The notes under the pieces are model-generated. The model worked only from the letters and a program-made list of their open reading frames with translations, had not been told where the DNA came from and ran no database searches. Made by a program: the position numbers and the translations under genes. A stretch of DNA of 64,000 nucleotides from Halobacillus aidingensis (GTDB lineage Bacteria; Bacillota; Bacilli; Bacillales; Halobacillaceae): the NCBI RefSeq assembly GCF_900104185.1, contig NZ_FNIZ01000009.1:62001-126000 (forward strand), in the 5' to 3' direction. Shown piece by piece: positions 63,976-64,000 of this stretch. How positions within the stretch are numbered: the stretch's first letter is position 1; each line of letters starts with the position of its first letter.

Positions 63976-64000
63976 AAACGTACCTCCTATGTATTCATCC

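Overview
The window reads as a stretch of chromosome from a spore-forming Bacillaceae, most likely a moderately halophilic lineage close to Halobacillus or related genera. The evidence is gene order. Almost every gene has its counterpart in the Bacillus subtilis segment running from the aromatic supraoperon through qcrABC, dapB, birA, panBCD, dinG, asnS and ponA to gpsB, rnpB and ypsC. Spore-specific genes (cotD, sspM, ypjB), class B RNase P RNA, bacillithiol synthesis (bshA) and menaquinol:cytochrome c reductase support this. The genus is an inference; no 16S or other marker gene is present.

Layout from left to right. 1-6.3 kb: msrA (cut by the edge), yqfQ/vrrA-like, ung, sbcC-sbcD, yozE. 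6.4-13.7 kb, all on the minus strand: tatC, two tatA paralogues, mobA, dfrA, a pair of intergenic repeats, thyA, ypgQ, yunF and fhs, a folate/one-carbon and export block. 13.8-16 kb on the plus strand: a cold-shock gene behind a long leader with a terminator hairpin, a composite repeat locus, then a preQ1-riboswitch-controlled queuosine-precursor transporter with an RNase H-like gene. 16-23 kb: two small unknown genes, the bpsA-bpsB alkylpyrone pair, an SDR, a lipoprotein, an M32 carboxypeptidase and the RNA methyltransferase ypsC. 23-26 kb: rnpB, gpsB, ypsA, cotD with a long repeat tail, cdd. 26-34 kb: an RND efflux pump with a palindromic operator, yppE, sspM, recU-ponA. 34-48 kb on the minus strand: nth, dnaD, asnS, aspB, ypmB, ypmA, dinG, panD-panC-panB, birA, cca, bshA, mgsA, dapB, ypjD. 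48.4-49 kb: a second composite repeat locus. 49-55 kb: ypjC, yugP, ypjB, ypjA, qcrC-qcrB-qcrA. 55-64 kb on the minus strand: ypiF, ypiB, ypiA, an unrecognised amidohydrolase-like gene, then aroA, tyrA, hisC, aroH, aroB, aroC.

How the genes fit together. thyA, dfrA and fhs cover folate-dependent one-carbon flow. MobA and the Tat system are linked by the need to fold molybdoenzymes before export, and QcrA, encoded at 54 kb, carries a twin-arginine signal and is a likely Tat client. ponA, recU, gpsB, ypsA and dnaD belong to growth, division and chromosome maintenance. The right end is the shikimate, tyrosine and histidine-transaminase operon.

Main departures from the B. subtilis order are losses and insertions. 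The trp genes are absent between aroH and hisC, bshB1 is absent between bshA and mgsA, and ypoC is absent between nth and ponA. An amidohydrolase-like gene sits between aroA and ypiA. Structured GC-rich intergenic repeats occupy three places. Coding starts were moved to ribosome-binding-site-supported codons where the longest reading frame was implausible; several genes start with TTG or GTG.
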